64,000 nucleotides of DNA, from assembly GCF_008704715.1 (NCBI RefSeq), contig NZ_CP023689.1, positions 1,054,001 through 1,118,000 of the forward strand, read 5' to 3'. How positions within the stretch are numbered: position 1 is the first letter of the stretch; the number at the start of each line of letters is the position of its first letter. Shown in pieces: positions 47,398 to 60,000 of this stretch. The DNA is from Streptomyces chartreusis. Lineage in GTDB: Bacteria > Actinomycetota > Actinomycetes > Streptomycetales > Streptomycetaceae. The translations under genes and the position numbers were made by a program. The notes under the pieces are model-generated. The model was not told where the DNA came from. It saw only the letters and a program-made list of their open reading frames with translations, and searched no databases.

Positions 47398-48095
47398 TCA
47401 GAGCCCTTCGGACTCCAGGGCCCGCAGCCACTCCTCCATCAGCCGGGCGGTCTCGTGGGACTGCTCGGCGACGAGGGTCTGGTGGGTGGCGTCGATCATG
47501 CGGGTGGTGTGGGCCGGTACGGGCGGGGCCTGGTCGCCGCGGTCGACCGCGGGCATGGACGTGGTGCAGCGGATCAGCAGGCTGGGCACGCCGGTCTTGT
47601 AGCGTTCCGCGCCGCCGGTGGTCATCCGCAGGAACCACTGGGCCATCGCGGACAGCCGGGCGCTGTCGAGCTTCACCGCGGGCTTGTCCATGTCGGCGAG
47701 GTAGTTCTCGTGGAAGAGGTCCCAGTCGACGCCCTCCCCCGCCTTGTACTCGAGGCTGAGCGTGTCGAGCATGATCACGCCCTCGGGGCGGATGCCCCAG
47801 GTCTCCTCCAGTACGCCCGCCGCGCGGTAGGCGAACGTGCCGCCCATGGAGTAGCCGACGAGCACGAACGGCTCGCCCTCGCTGGCCAGCAGGGCGCTCT
47901 CGGCGATGAGGCGGACCGCGGCCTCGCTGTCGGCGGGCAGCGCCTCGCCCTCGGCGAAGCCGAGCAGCGGCAGCGCGCTGACGTGCCGGCTGCCGCGGAA
48001 CGGGGCGGCCAGCCGGGCGTACTGGTGCACACCACCGGTGGCGCCGGGCGCGCTGACGCAGATCAGCCGGGGTCGCGCGGGTCCTTCGGCCAGGG
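47398..48095 (-). other. Thioesterase domain of terminal PKS
   Basis: About 230 residues beginning RPRLICVSAPGATGG. The nucleophile is Ser4878 in VGYSMGGTFAYRAA, MLDTLSL follows, and the likely catalytic His is in DATHQTLVAEQSHETA. The domain has the alpha/beta-hydrolase order of integrated PKS thioesterases. Macrocyclisation rather than hydrolysis is inferred from cluster type. Confidence 0.92.
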
Positions 48096-51000
48096 CGACC
48101 GGCTGCGGCAGTTCCGGTACCTCGGCGGTGAGTTCGACCTGCGGCCGGGTCGCCGCGACCGCCATCAGCAGCCTCATGGCCTCCAGGGTCTTGCCGTTCC
48201 TGACGGTGTCGAAGAACAGGTTGACCACCGAGTCCGGTGCGCTGTCGCGGGTGTTCGCGGTGAGCGTGCCGGGGCCGGCCGCAGCCCGGTTGCCGAGGGC
48301 GGCCAGCTGGCCCTGGAGCCATTCGGCGAGCCGGGCGGGGGTGCGGTGGTCGAAGACGGCCGATGTCGGCACCCGCAGCCCGAGCGCCTCGCCGAGCTGG
48401 TTGCGCAGTTCCAGGGCGATGAGCGAGTCGAAGCCCAGGGTGAGGAACTCACGGTTCGGGTCCAGGGGGCCGTCCTCGCGCCGGCCGAGCAGTACCGCCG
48501 AGGTCTCCACGATGAGGTCGGTGAGCGCCTTGTGCTGCTCGGCGGCGTCCAGCTCGGCGAGCCGGTCGCGGAGTGTGGCGAAGGACCGGGTGGCGGTGGC
48601 GGCGGTGCGCCGGGCTCCGCCGAGCAGGCCGCGCAGCAGGGGCGGTACGTCGCCGCCGGCGCGTGTCCGGTCGATCCGCAGCGGCACGAGGTGGGCCTCG
48701 TCGCGGCTGAGCGCGGCGTCGAACAGTGCCAGCCCGAACTCCAGGCCGAGCGGCGGGGTCCCGGAGCGTTCCATGCGCTGCACGTCGGTCTCGGTCAGCT
48801 GCGCGGTCATGCCGGTACGGCGGGCCCAGAACCCCCAGGACAGCGAGGTGGCGGGCAGTCCCTGTGCGCGGCGGTGGCCGGCGAGGGCGTCGAGGTAGGC
48901 GTTGGCGGCGGAGTAGCCGGCCTGTGCCTGGCTGCCGAGGACGCCGGAGACCGAGGAGTACAGGACGAACGCGGCGAGGTCCGACTCCCTTGTGGCCCGG
49001 TGCAGATGCCAGGCGCCGTCGGCCTTGGGGCGCAGCACGGCGGACACCCGCTCGGCGGTGAGCGACGGCAGCACGCCGTCGTCGAGGGCGCCCGCGGTGT
49101 GCACGACGGCCGTCAGCGGGTGTTCCGCGGGCACCGCGGCGACCAGCGCGTCGACGGCGTCGGCGTCGGAGACGTCGCAGGCCGCCACGGTCACCGAGGC
49201 GCCGGCGTCGGTGAGTTCGGCGCGCAGCGCGTCGGCGCCGGGCGCGGCCTCGCCGCCGCGGGACGCCAGCAGCAGGTGCCGTATGCCGTGCCGGGTGACC
49301 AGGTGCCGGGCGAGTTCGCCGCCGAGGCCGCCGGTGCCGCCGGTGATGAGGACGGTGCCGTCCGGGTTCCAGCCGGCGATTCCTCCAGTGCCGTCCGCGC
49401 TCCCGTCGGCGGCACCGCCGGTGCTCTCGGCCGGCGGCCCGGCGGTGACCCTGGCGAGCCTGGGCACGCTCGGGCGGCCGTCGCGGACCGCCCACTGCTC
49501 CTCCTCGGCCACGAGCACGGCGGGCAGGGCCGTGGCGGAGGTCTCCGCCTCGTCGAGGTCGACCAGGACGAAGCGGCCCGGGTTCTCCGACTGGGCGGAG
49601 CGCACGAGTCCCCAGACGGCGGCCGCGGCCGGGTCGGTCACCGCACCGCCGTCGGGGGCGACGGCGCCACGGGTGACGAGGAGGAGCCGCGAGCGGTCGA
49701 GGCGTTCGTCGGCGAGCCAGTGCTGAAGCAGCGTCAGGGTCCGGGTGACGGTGTCGTGCGCGGCGTCGGCGTCCCGGCCGCCGGTGACGGAGACGAGGAA
49801 GCCGTGCGGGACGGGGCCGTTGTCGCCGTCCTCACCGATGGCTGCGGCGAAGGTCTCGGCGTAGGCGACCACGCTCTCCCCCGCCAGCGCCAGGGCCTGG
49901 CCGAGGCCGTGGGCGTCGTCGCCGACGACGGCCCAGCGGGCGCCCGCGGGTGCGGACAGGTCGGCCGGCGCGGGTTCCCAGGTGAGGTGCAGCAGGGCGT
50001 CGCGCGGGTCGTCGACAGGGGTGGCCGTGGGCCGGTCGGTGCCGGCGCGCAGGGTGAGGGTGCCGACGGTGACGACGGGGTCGCCCTCGACGTCGGTCGC
50101 GGCGATGGTGAGGGAGTCGGGGCCGGTGCGGGTGATGCGGGCGCGGAGCACGGTGGCGCCGGAGGCGTGCAGGGTGACGTCCTGCCAGCCGAACGGCAGC
50201 ATCCGCTCGTGGTTCTCCTCGCCCGCGTGGACACCGGCGTGCAGTACGGCGTCCAGGAGCGCCGGGTGCAGTCCGAGGCCCTGGGTGCTGCCGACCGGTT
50301 CGGGCAGGACGACCTCGGCGTAGGCGTCGTCGTCGAGCCGCCACACGCCGCGCAGTCCCTGGAAGGCGGGCCCGTAGTCGAGTCCGGCGCGGGAGTAGCG
50401 CTGGTAGATGTCGGTGACGTCGACCTCGGTGGCGCCGGCGGGCGGCCACTCGGTGGTGTCGAGCGGGGCCGGGGCGGCGGGGTCCTGGGAGAGGGCTCCG
50501 GTGGCGTGCAGCTGCCAGGGAGTGTCGCCGCGGGCGGGCCGGGAGTGGAACCGTATGCCGCGCCGGCCCTCCTCGTCGGCCGCGTCGACCCGGACCTGCA
50601 CCTGCACGGCGCCGCGTTCGGGCAGGACGAGCGGGGCGGCGACGGTGAGTTCGTCGACCCTTGCGCAGCCCGCGGCGTCTCCGGCCCGGACGGCGAGTTC
50701 GAGGAATCCGGTGCCGGGGAAGAACACGGCTCCGGACACGCGGTGTTGACCGAGCCAGGGCTGCGCGGACAGGGACAGGGTGCCGGTGAGGACGAGGTCG
50801 CCGGAGTCGGCGACGGTGACGGCGGCGCCGAGCAGCGGATGCCCGGTCGGGTCGAGGCCGGCACCCGAAACGTCGGTGGTCATCGCGGCGGCGGTGGGCC
50901 AGTACCGCTGCCGCTGGAAGGCGTACGTGGGCAGATCGACGGCCCTGGAACGGCCGCCGATCGCTGCCGTCCAGTCCACGGGCACGCCGCGGACGAAGGC

Positions 51001-54000
51001 TTCGGCGAGGGAGGTGAGCACACGGTCCGTGCCGTCCTCGCCGCGCCGCAGTGTGCCGACGGCGACGGCGTCGATGCCGGCCGCCTCCGCGCACGACTGG
51101 ACGGCGCCGGTCAGCACGGGGTGCGGCCCGCACTCCACGAACCGGGTGCAGCCCTGGTCGAGCAGCGCGTGGACGGCGTCCGCGAACCGCACGGTCTGCC
51201 GCAGGTTGCGGTACCAGTACTCGGCGTCCGTCGCGGCGGTGTCGAGGCGTTCGCCGGTGACCGTGGACAGCAGCGGGATCCGCGGGGCGCGCGGGGTCAG
51301 CGGCGCGAGGTCGGTGAGCAGGTCGGCGTGCAGGTCCGCGACATGGGCGGAGTGGGAGGCGTAGTCGACGGCGATGCGGCGGACGCGGACGCCGTCGTCG
51401 GTGAGCCGGCCGAAGAACTCGTCGAGGGAGGCCGCGTCGCCGCTGACGACGACGGCGTCGGGCGCGTTGACCGCGGCGAGGGACAGCCGCCCGTCCCAGG
51501 GGGCGATGAGGGGTTCGACGTCGGCGGCGGGCAGCGGGACCGCGATCATGCCGCCGCGTCCGGCGAGGCGGCGGGCGATGGCCCGGCTGCGCAGGGCCAC
51601 GACGCGGGCGCCGTCGGTCAGGGACAGCGCCCCGGCGACGACGGCCGCGGCGATCTCGCCCTGGGAGTGTCCGACCACCGCGTCCGGGACGACACCGTGG
51701 GCCTCCCAGACCGCGGCCAGCGAGACCATGACGGCCCAGGTGGCCGGCTGGACGACGTCGACGCGCTCCAGCGCTGGGGCGTCCTCGGTGCCGCGCAGGA
51801 CGTCGAGGAGGGACCAGTCGGTGAACTCGGCGAGCGCGGCGGCGCATTCGGCGATGCGCGCGGCGAACACCGGGGACTCCTCCAGCAGCCGGGCACCCAT
51901 GCCGGCCCACTGGGCGCCCTGCCCGGGGAAGACGAGCACGGTACGGCCCTCGCCGTCGCCGCTTCCGCGTACGACTCCGGCGGCCACCGCGTCGCCCGCG
52001 GCGAGCGTGTCGAGTCCGGCGAGGAGGGCGTCGCGGCCGGTGCCGACGACGACCGCGCGGTGCTCGAAGACGGCCCGGTCGCCGGCGAGGGCGTGGGCCA
52101 CGTCAGCGAGGTCCGCGGCGGGGTCGTGGCCGATGCCTTCCGCGAGTGAGGCGGCCTGGCCGCGCAGTGCGGCGGGGGTACGGGCGGACAGCACCCACGG
52201 CAACGCACGTCCGGCCGACGCCGGGGCACCGGTGTCGTCGTCCGTCCGTGACGGGAGGGGGTCCGCGGCCTGTTCGAGGACGACGTGCGCGTTGGTGCCG
52301 CTGATGCCGAACGAGGACACGCCCGCCCGGCGGGGCCGCCCCGTGTCCGGCCACGGGGTGGCGCGGTCGAGCAGCGTCACCGGGCCCGAGGACCAGTCGA
52401 CGTGCGACGACGGCGTCTCGACGTGCAGTGTGGGCGGCAGGGTGCCGTGGCGCAGGGCCATGACGGTCTTGATGACGCCGGCGACTCCGGCGGCGGCCTG
52501 GGTGTGCCCGATGTTGGACTTCACCGAGCCCAGCAGCAGGGGCCGGGCACGCTCGGGCGCCCCGAACACCGCCATCAGGGCCTCTGCCTCTATGGGGTCG
52601 CCGAGTGTCGTGCCGGTGCCGTGCGCCTCCACGGCGTCGATGTCCGCGGGCGTGAGTCCGGCGGCGCCGAGGGCTTGGCGGATGACGCGCTGCTGGGAGG
52701 GCCCGTTGGGGGCGCTGAGCCCGTTGGAAGCGCCGTCCTGGTTGACGGCGGAGCCGCGGACCACGGCGAGGATCCGGTGCCCGTGCCGTTCGGCGTCGGA
52801 CAGCCGCTCCACCACGAGCACTCCGACGCCCTCGGACCAGCCGGTGCCGTCGGCCGCGTCGGAGAACGCCCTGCAGCGGCCGTCCCCGGAGAGGCCGCCC
52901 ATCGCGGTGAAACCGGAGAAGCTGGAGGAGCTGGTCATCACGGTGACACCGCCGGCGAGGGCGAGTTCGCACTCGCCGCCGCGCAGCGCCTGGGCGGCCA
53001 GGTGCAGGGAGACCAGGGAGGAGGAGCAGGCCGTGTCGACGGTGGCCGCGGGTCCCTCCAGACCGAAGACGTAGGCGATGCGGCCGGAGATGACGCTGGC
53101 GGCGAGGCCGGTGCCGAGGTGGGTCTCCAGGTTCTCGGCGCAGCGGGAGACGAGTTCGGCGTAGTCCTGCCCGTTGGTGCCGACGAAGACGCCGGTGCGG
53201 CTGCCGCGCAGGGTGTGCGGGTCGATGCCGGCCCGCTCGAAGGCCTCCCAGGTCGTCTCCAGCAGGACGCGCTGCTGGGGGTCCATCGCCAGGGCCTCGC
53301 GCGGGCTGATGCCGAAGAACTCCGGGTCGAAGTCGGCGACGTCGCCGAGGAATCCGCCCTCGGCGGTGGCGCTGTGCCCGCGGCCCGCCCCGGTGAGGAC
53401 GTCGAGGTCCCAGCCCCGGTCGGTGGGGAACGGACCGATGGCGTCCCGGCCGCCCGCGACCAGCTCCCACAGGTCCTCCGGGGACCGGACGTCGCCGGGG
53501 AAGCGGCAGGCCATGCCGACGATCGCGAGGGGTTCGTCGGGGGCGGCGGCCCGTCCGGCGGGCACGGGAGCGGGCGCGGCGGCCGGCTCGCCGAGCAGCG
53601 TGTCGAGGAGATGCTCGGCGAGGGTGCGGGGCCGCGGGTGGTCGAAGAGCAGTCCGGCGGGCAGCGGCAGGCCGGTGACCCGGGCCAGCCGGGTGCGCAG
53701 CTCCATCGAGGTGAGCGAGTCGAAGCCGAGGTCCTGGAAGGGCTTGTCGGGGCGGATCGCGGCGGGGCCGGGGTGCGCGAGCACGGCCGCGGCCTGGGTG
53801 CGCACCAGGTCGAGCAGCAGCGGCAGCCGCTCGCCGGGAGTCGTGGCGTGCACCTTCTCCCGCAGGGCGCGGCGGGCGTCCTCACCGGCGGAGCGTGAGG
53901 TGCGGGCCGTGCGCAGCGCCTCCCGGCCGGCGGGCAGCGCGGCCAGGGCGGGCGACGGGCGGAGGCTGAACAGCGCCTGGAGGAACGGCGGATGCCGGAG

Positions 54001-57000
54001 CCCGGCGACCACCGTGACGGGGTGGGGTTCGGGGACGAGTTCGGCGAGCGCGGTGAGCGCCGCGACCGGGTCCAGCAGCGCGGCGCCGGCGGACCGCTCC
54101 GGGTCCTGGACTCCGGCGGCCATGCCTGCCCCGGCCCAGGCACCCCAGGCGACGGACGTGGCGGGCAGACCTTCGGCCCTACGGCGCTGCGCGAGGGCGT
54201 CCAGCACCGTGTTCGCCGCGGCGTAGTTGCCCTGCCCCGGGTTGCCGACCGCACCGGCCACCGACGAGAACAGCACGAACGCCGACAGGTCGTGCTCGCG
54301 GGTCAACTCGTCCAGCAGCAGCGCGGAATTGACCTTGGCGCGGAAGACGTCGGTGAACCTGTCGGGGGTCAGCCCGTCCAGCACGGCGTCGTCGAGGACA
54401 CCGGCGGCGTGGACGACGGCGGTCAGCGGTACGTCGGCCGGGATCGCGTCCAGCGCGGCCGACAGCTCCGCGCGGTCGGCGGTGTCGCACGCGGCGATGG
54501 TCACACGCACCCCGAGCTGGGCCTCCAACTCCTGCGCACCGGGCGCCTGTCGGCCACGCCGGCTGAGCAGCAGCAGATGCCCGGCACCGTGCTCGGCCGC
54601 CCACCGGGCCACATGCCCGCCCAACGCACCCGTACCGCCCGTGATGAGCACGGTCCCCGACGGCTCCCACACCGGAGCCTCCTCCGCACCCGGCGCCTGC
54701 ACGAAACGCCGACCGAGGACACCGGCACCGCGCACGGCGACCTCGTCCTCGTCACCCGGAGTGGCGAGGAAGGAGGCGAACCGGCTCAGCGCGGCGTCGT
54801 CCAAGAGGCCCGGCAGGTCGATCAACCCGCCCCACCGGTCCGGGTACTCCAGAGCGGCGACCCGCCCGAGCCCCCACAAGGCGGCCTGCGACGGATCGAC
54901 GGACCCCGCACCGGAACCGGCGGTGGTGACGGCGCCCCTGGTCACCGACCACACCGGCGCGTTCAGACCGGCGTCGTCGAGTGCCTGGAGGAGCAGGGCC
55001 GTCGCGGGCAGGCCGGCGGGCACGTCGCCGGAGAGCGTGCTGGTGTCGGCGGCCAGCAGGGAGACGACTCGGGTGACGGAGCCAGCCGTCGCGAACTGCT
55101 GCAACTGTGCGGCGAGTGCGTCGCGCCCGGTGCCGTCCACGACGAGCAGCGCGGTGTCCGGGCCGAGCGCGTCGGCGACGGCGCGTGCCCAGGCGGCCGG
55201 GTCTGCGGGCAGCACCGCGAGCCAGGTGCCTTCGCGGCGACCGGCCGCCGTGGCGGTCAGCGGCTGCCAGGTCTCGCGGTGACGCCAGGAGTCGACGGTC
55301 GTACGCACCCGGCTGCGGCTCCGCCACGAGGACAGCGCCGGGACGATCGCGTCGAGGGCGTCGGGGGCGACGTCGAGGCGCCCGGCGAGGGCGGCGACGT
55401 CGGCGCGCTCCACGGCGGCCCAGAACTCGGCGTCCGCGCCGGAGCCCCGCGGTACCGGTTCGGCGGCCTCGGGCCAGTAACGGGCCCGCTGGAAGGCGTA
55501 CGTGGGCAGGTCGACGCGGCGCGCGCCGGTGCCGGTGAAGAAGTCGGGCCAGTCCACGGGAACGCCGGTGGCGTGGAGCCTGGCCAGCGCGGTCACGGCG
55601 GCCGTCTCCTCGTCCTGGTCCCGGCGCAGCAATGGCACGGCCTCGACGACGTCCGCCACGCTCTCCCCGACCTGCGGGATGAGAACGGCGTCGGGACCGA
55701 TCTCCAGGAAGTGCCGCACACCCGCGTCCCCGAGCGCCCGCAGCCCGTCTCCGAACCGCACGGTCTCCCGCACGTGACGCACCCAGTGCTCGGCGGAACG
55801 CCCGTCACCATCTGCCAGGTTGGAGACCAGACGCAGGGTGGGCTCACCGAAGGTCAGCCCGGCGAGGGCGGCACGGAAGTCGTCGAGCATCGGGTCCATC
55901 AGCGGCGAGTGGAAGGCATGGCTGACCGACAGCCGCGTGTGCCGCCGCTCCCCCAGCGCCGCCAACACCCGCTCCACGCCCTCCTCGGCACCCGAAAGCA
56001 CCACGGCACAAGGCCCGTTGACCGCAGCCAACGCCACCTCACCGCCCAGATGCGGGAGCACTTCCTCCTCGGTCGCCTCCACGGCGACCATCGCGCCGCC
56101 CTCCGGCAACGCCTCCATCAACCGCGCCCGCGCCGACACCACCACACACGCATCCGCCAGCGACAGCACCCCGGCGACGTGTGCGGCCGTGATCTCACCG
56201 ACCGAGTGACCGGCAACGTACTTGGGCACGACGCCCAGCGACTCGACCAACCGGTACAGCGCCACCTCGACCGCGAACAAGGCGGGCTGAGCCACACCCG
56301 TACGCTCCAACACCCCCGGGTCCGCACCCCACATCGCCTCCCGCACCCCAGGCGGCAACTGCCCCAACACCTCATCAAGGGCTCGCGCGAACACCGGGAA
56401 CCGGCCGTACAGCTCCCGCCCCATCCCCAGCCGTTGACCACCCTGACCGGAGAACAGGACGGCGATCGGGCCGGGCTCGGCGACCGCCCTCGCGGCCTCG
56501 GTGAGTCCGTCGGGGGTGGCGAGCAGGACGGCCCGGTGGGGGAAGGTGGAGCGGCCGACGGCCAGGGAGTGGCCGACGTCCGCGGGGGCGTGGTCGCCCG
56601 CGTGGGCGCGGATCCGGTCGAGCTGGGCGTCCAGCGCAGCCTCGCTGATGGCGGTCACGGGCCAGGGCACCGCGTGCGGGGTGACGGCGACCGTCTCCTC
56701 CGCCTCGGCCCGCGGGGCCTGTTCCAGCAGGACGTGGGCGTTGGTGCCGCTGATGCCGAAGGAGGACACCCCCATGCGGCGCGGGCGGCCGGTGTCGGGC
56801 CAGTCGGTGTTGGCGGTGGCGATCTCGACAGCACCCACGGACCAGTCGACGTGGGAAGAGGGCACGTCCGCGTGCAGCGTGCGCGGGACGACGGCGTGAC
56901 GCAGGGCCATGACGGCCTTGATGAGTCCGGCGGCGCCGGCCGCGGCCTGCGTGTGGCCGATGTTGGACTTCACCGAGCCCAGCAGCAGCGGCCGTTCACG

Positions 57001-60000
57001 GTCCTGGCCGTAGGTCGCCAGCAGGGCCTGCGCCTCGATCGGGTCACCGAGGCGGGTGCCGGTGCCGTGCGCCTCGACCGCGTCCACCTCGGCCGGCTTC
57101 AACCCCGCCGACGCCAAAGCCTGCCGGATCACCCGCTGCTGCGACGGACCGTTCGGCGCCGTGAGCCCGTTCGACGCACCGTCCTGATTGATCGCCGAGC
57201 CGCGCACGGTGGCCAGGACGGGATGTCCGTGGCGGACGGCGTCCGAGAGTCGTTCGAGTACGACCATGCCGACGCCCTCGGACCAGCCGGTGCCGTCGGC
57301 GTCGTCGCCGAAGGCCTTGCAGCGGCCGTCCTCGGCGAGGCCGCCGTGGTGGCGGAAGCCCATGAAGGCGGCGGAGGTGGTCATGACGGTGACGCCGCCG
57401 GCGAGGGCGAGGGAGCACTCGCCGCTGCGCAGCGCCTGCGCCGCGAGGTGCAGCGACACCAGCGCCGACGAGCACGCCGTGTCCACGGTGACCGCCGGGC
57501 CCTCCAGGCCGAAGACGTAGGCGAGCCGGCCGGAGATGACGCTGGCCGACAGCATGACGCCGCGGCCTTCCATGTCCTTGGCGCGGGCGATGAGGTGGTG
57601 GTAGTCGACGCCGTTGCTGCCGACGAAGACGCCGGTGCGGCTGCCGCGCAGGCTCTGCGGGTCGATGCCGGACCGCTCGAACGCCTCCCAGCCCGTCTCC
57701 AGCAGGACCCGCTGCTGCGGGTCCATGGCGACGGCCTCTCGCGGGCTGATGCCGAAGAACTCGGGGTCGAAGTCGGCGGCGTCGTGCAGGAAGCCGCCCT
57801 GGCCCCGGATCTCCCAGCCGCGGTCGGTGGGGAAGGCGGAGATGGCGTCGCCGCCGGAGGCGACCAGGTCCCACAACTGCTCGGGGGTCTGCACTCCGCC
57901 GGGGAAACGGCACGCCATGCCGACCACGACGACCGGGTCCTCGGTGGTGTCGGCGGGCTCCGCGGCGAGCAGCGGGCCGTCCGACTCGTCCTCGCTGCCG
58001 AGGAGTTCGGCGACGAGGTGCTCGGCGAGGGTCCGGGGCCGGGTGAAGTCGAAGAGGAGGCTCGCGGGCAGGGCGAGGCCCGTGGAGCGGGCGAGCTGGT
58101 TGCGCAGTTCCATCGACGTCAGCGAGTCGAAGCCGATGTCGTGGAAGGCGCGTTCGGCGTCCACGGCCTCCGGTCCCGCGTGGCCGAGGACGCCCGCGGC
58201 GTGGGCGCGGACCAGTTCGAGGAGCAGCGGGACGCGCTCGTCCTCGGGGGCGGCGTACACCTTGCGGCGCAGCACGGAGGCGGCGGAGCGGGTGTCGTCG
58301 CGGAGTCTGCGGGCCGCGGTGCGGGCCTCCGCCGCGGTGGGCAGGGCGCTGAGGGCGGCGCAGGGGCGGATGCTGAACAGCATTCGCAGGGTGTCCTGCT
58401 GCTGGAGGTCGGCGACGACGGTCACGGGCGCCGCGTCGACGGCGAGTTCGGCGAGCACGCCGAGGGCGAGCCCGGGTTCCAGGGCGGTGGTGCCGGTTTC
58501 GCGCAGCGCGTCGGTCAGCGCGGCGGCCATGCCTCCGCCGTCCCAGGCGCCCCAGGCGACGGACGTGGCGGGCAGGCCCTCGGCCCGGCGCCGCTGGGCC
58601 AGAGCGTCCAGCACCGTGTTCGCGGCGGCGTAGTTGCCCTGCCCCGGATTGCCGACCGCACCGGCCACCGACGAGAACAGCACGAAGGCCGACAGGTCGT
58701 GCTCACGGGTGAGTTCGTCCAGCAGCAGCGCGGGATTGACCTTGGCGCGGAACACGGCGCCGAAGCGCTGCGGGGTGAGGCCGTTGAGTACGGCGTCGTC
58801 GAGGACACCGGCGGCATGGACGACGGCGGTCAGCGGTACGTCGGCGGGGATCGCGTCCAGCGCGGCCGACAGCTCCGCGCGGTTGGCGGTGTCGCACGCG
58901 GCGATGGTCACGCGCGCGCCGAGCCCGGTCAGCTCGGCCTCCAACTCCTCGACGCCGGGCGCCTGTCGGCCACGTCGGCTGAGCAGCAGCAGATGCCCGG
59001 CACCGTGCTCGGCGGCCCACCGGGCCACATGCCCGCCCAACGCACCCGTACCACCGGTGATCAGCACGGTCCCGGACGGCTCCCACACCGGAGCCTCCTG
59101 CGCACCCGGCGCCGGCACGAGCCGGCGTCCGAAGACTCCGGTGCCCCGGACGGCGACCTCGTCCTCCTCGCCCCCGCCGGCCAGGTGAGTGGTGAACCGG
59201 CGCAGTGCGGCGGCGTCCGGCTGCCCCGGCAGGTCGATCAACCCGCCCCACCGGTCCGGGTACTCCAGAGCGGCGACCCGCCCGAGCCCCCAGAGCGCGG
59301 CTTGCAGCGGCCGCACGGTCTCGTCGGGCGAGGCGGCGACCGCGCCGCGGGTGGCGGCCCAGATCCGGGTGCGGATCCCGGCGTCGTCCATGGCCTGGAG
59401 CAGTACGGCGGTGTCGACCAGGCCGACCGGGACGCTGGTCCAGCGGGTGGCGTCGGTGCCGGCGAGCAGGGAGAGCACGCCGGTGAAGCGGGTTCCGTCG
59501 GCGGTGAGCCGGGACAGTTCCTCGGCGAGTTCACCGCGCGCGGGCCGCTTGCCGACCCGGACGGACACGGTGCCGGGTCCGAGCGCGCCGGTCACGGCGT
59601 CGAGCCAGGCGCTGTCCGTGTCGGGTCCGTCGGCGGGCAGCACGACCAGCCAGGTCCCGGACGGTCCGGCGGCGGGTGCCATGGGCAGCGGCTGCCACGT
59701 CTCGCGGAAGCGCAACGCGTCGGCCAGCGACCGGGCCCGCCGTCTGCTGCGCCAGGCGGACAGCGCGGGGATCACCCCGCCGAGCGCCTCGGTGCCGATG
59801 TCCAGCCGGTTGGCGAGCGCCGCGAGGTCCTCGCGCTCCACGGCGGCCCAGAAGTCGGCGTCCGCACCGTCACCGGACGCGGCCAGGGCCACCGCGTCGG
59901 CGGGTTCGGGCCAGTAGTGCTCGTGCTGGAAGGGGTAGGTGGGCAGGTCGACGGTGCGGGCGCCGGTCCCGGCGTAGAGCGCCGGCCAGTCCACGGGTAC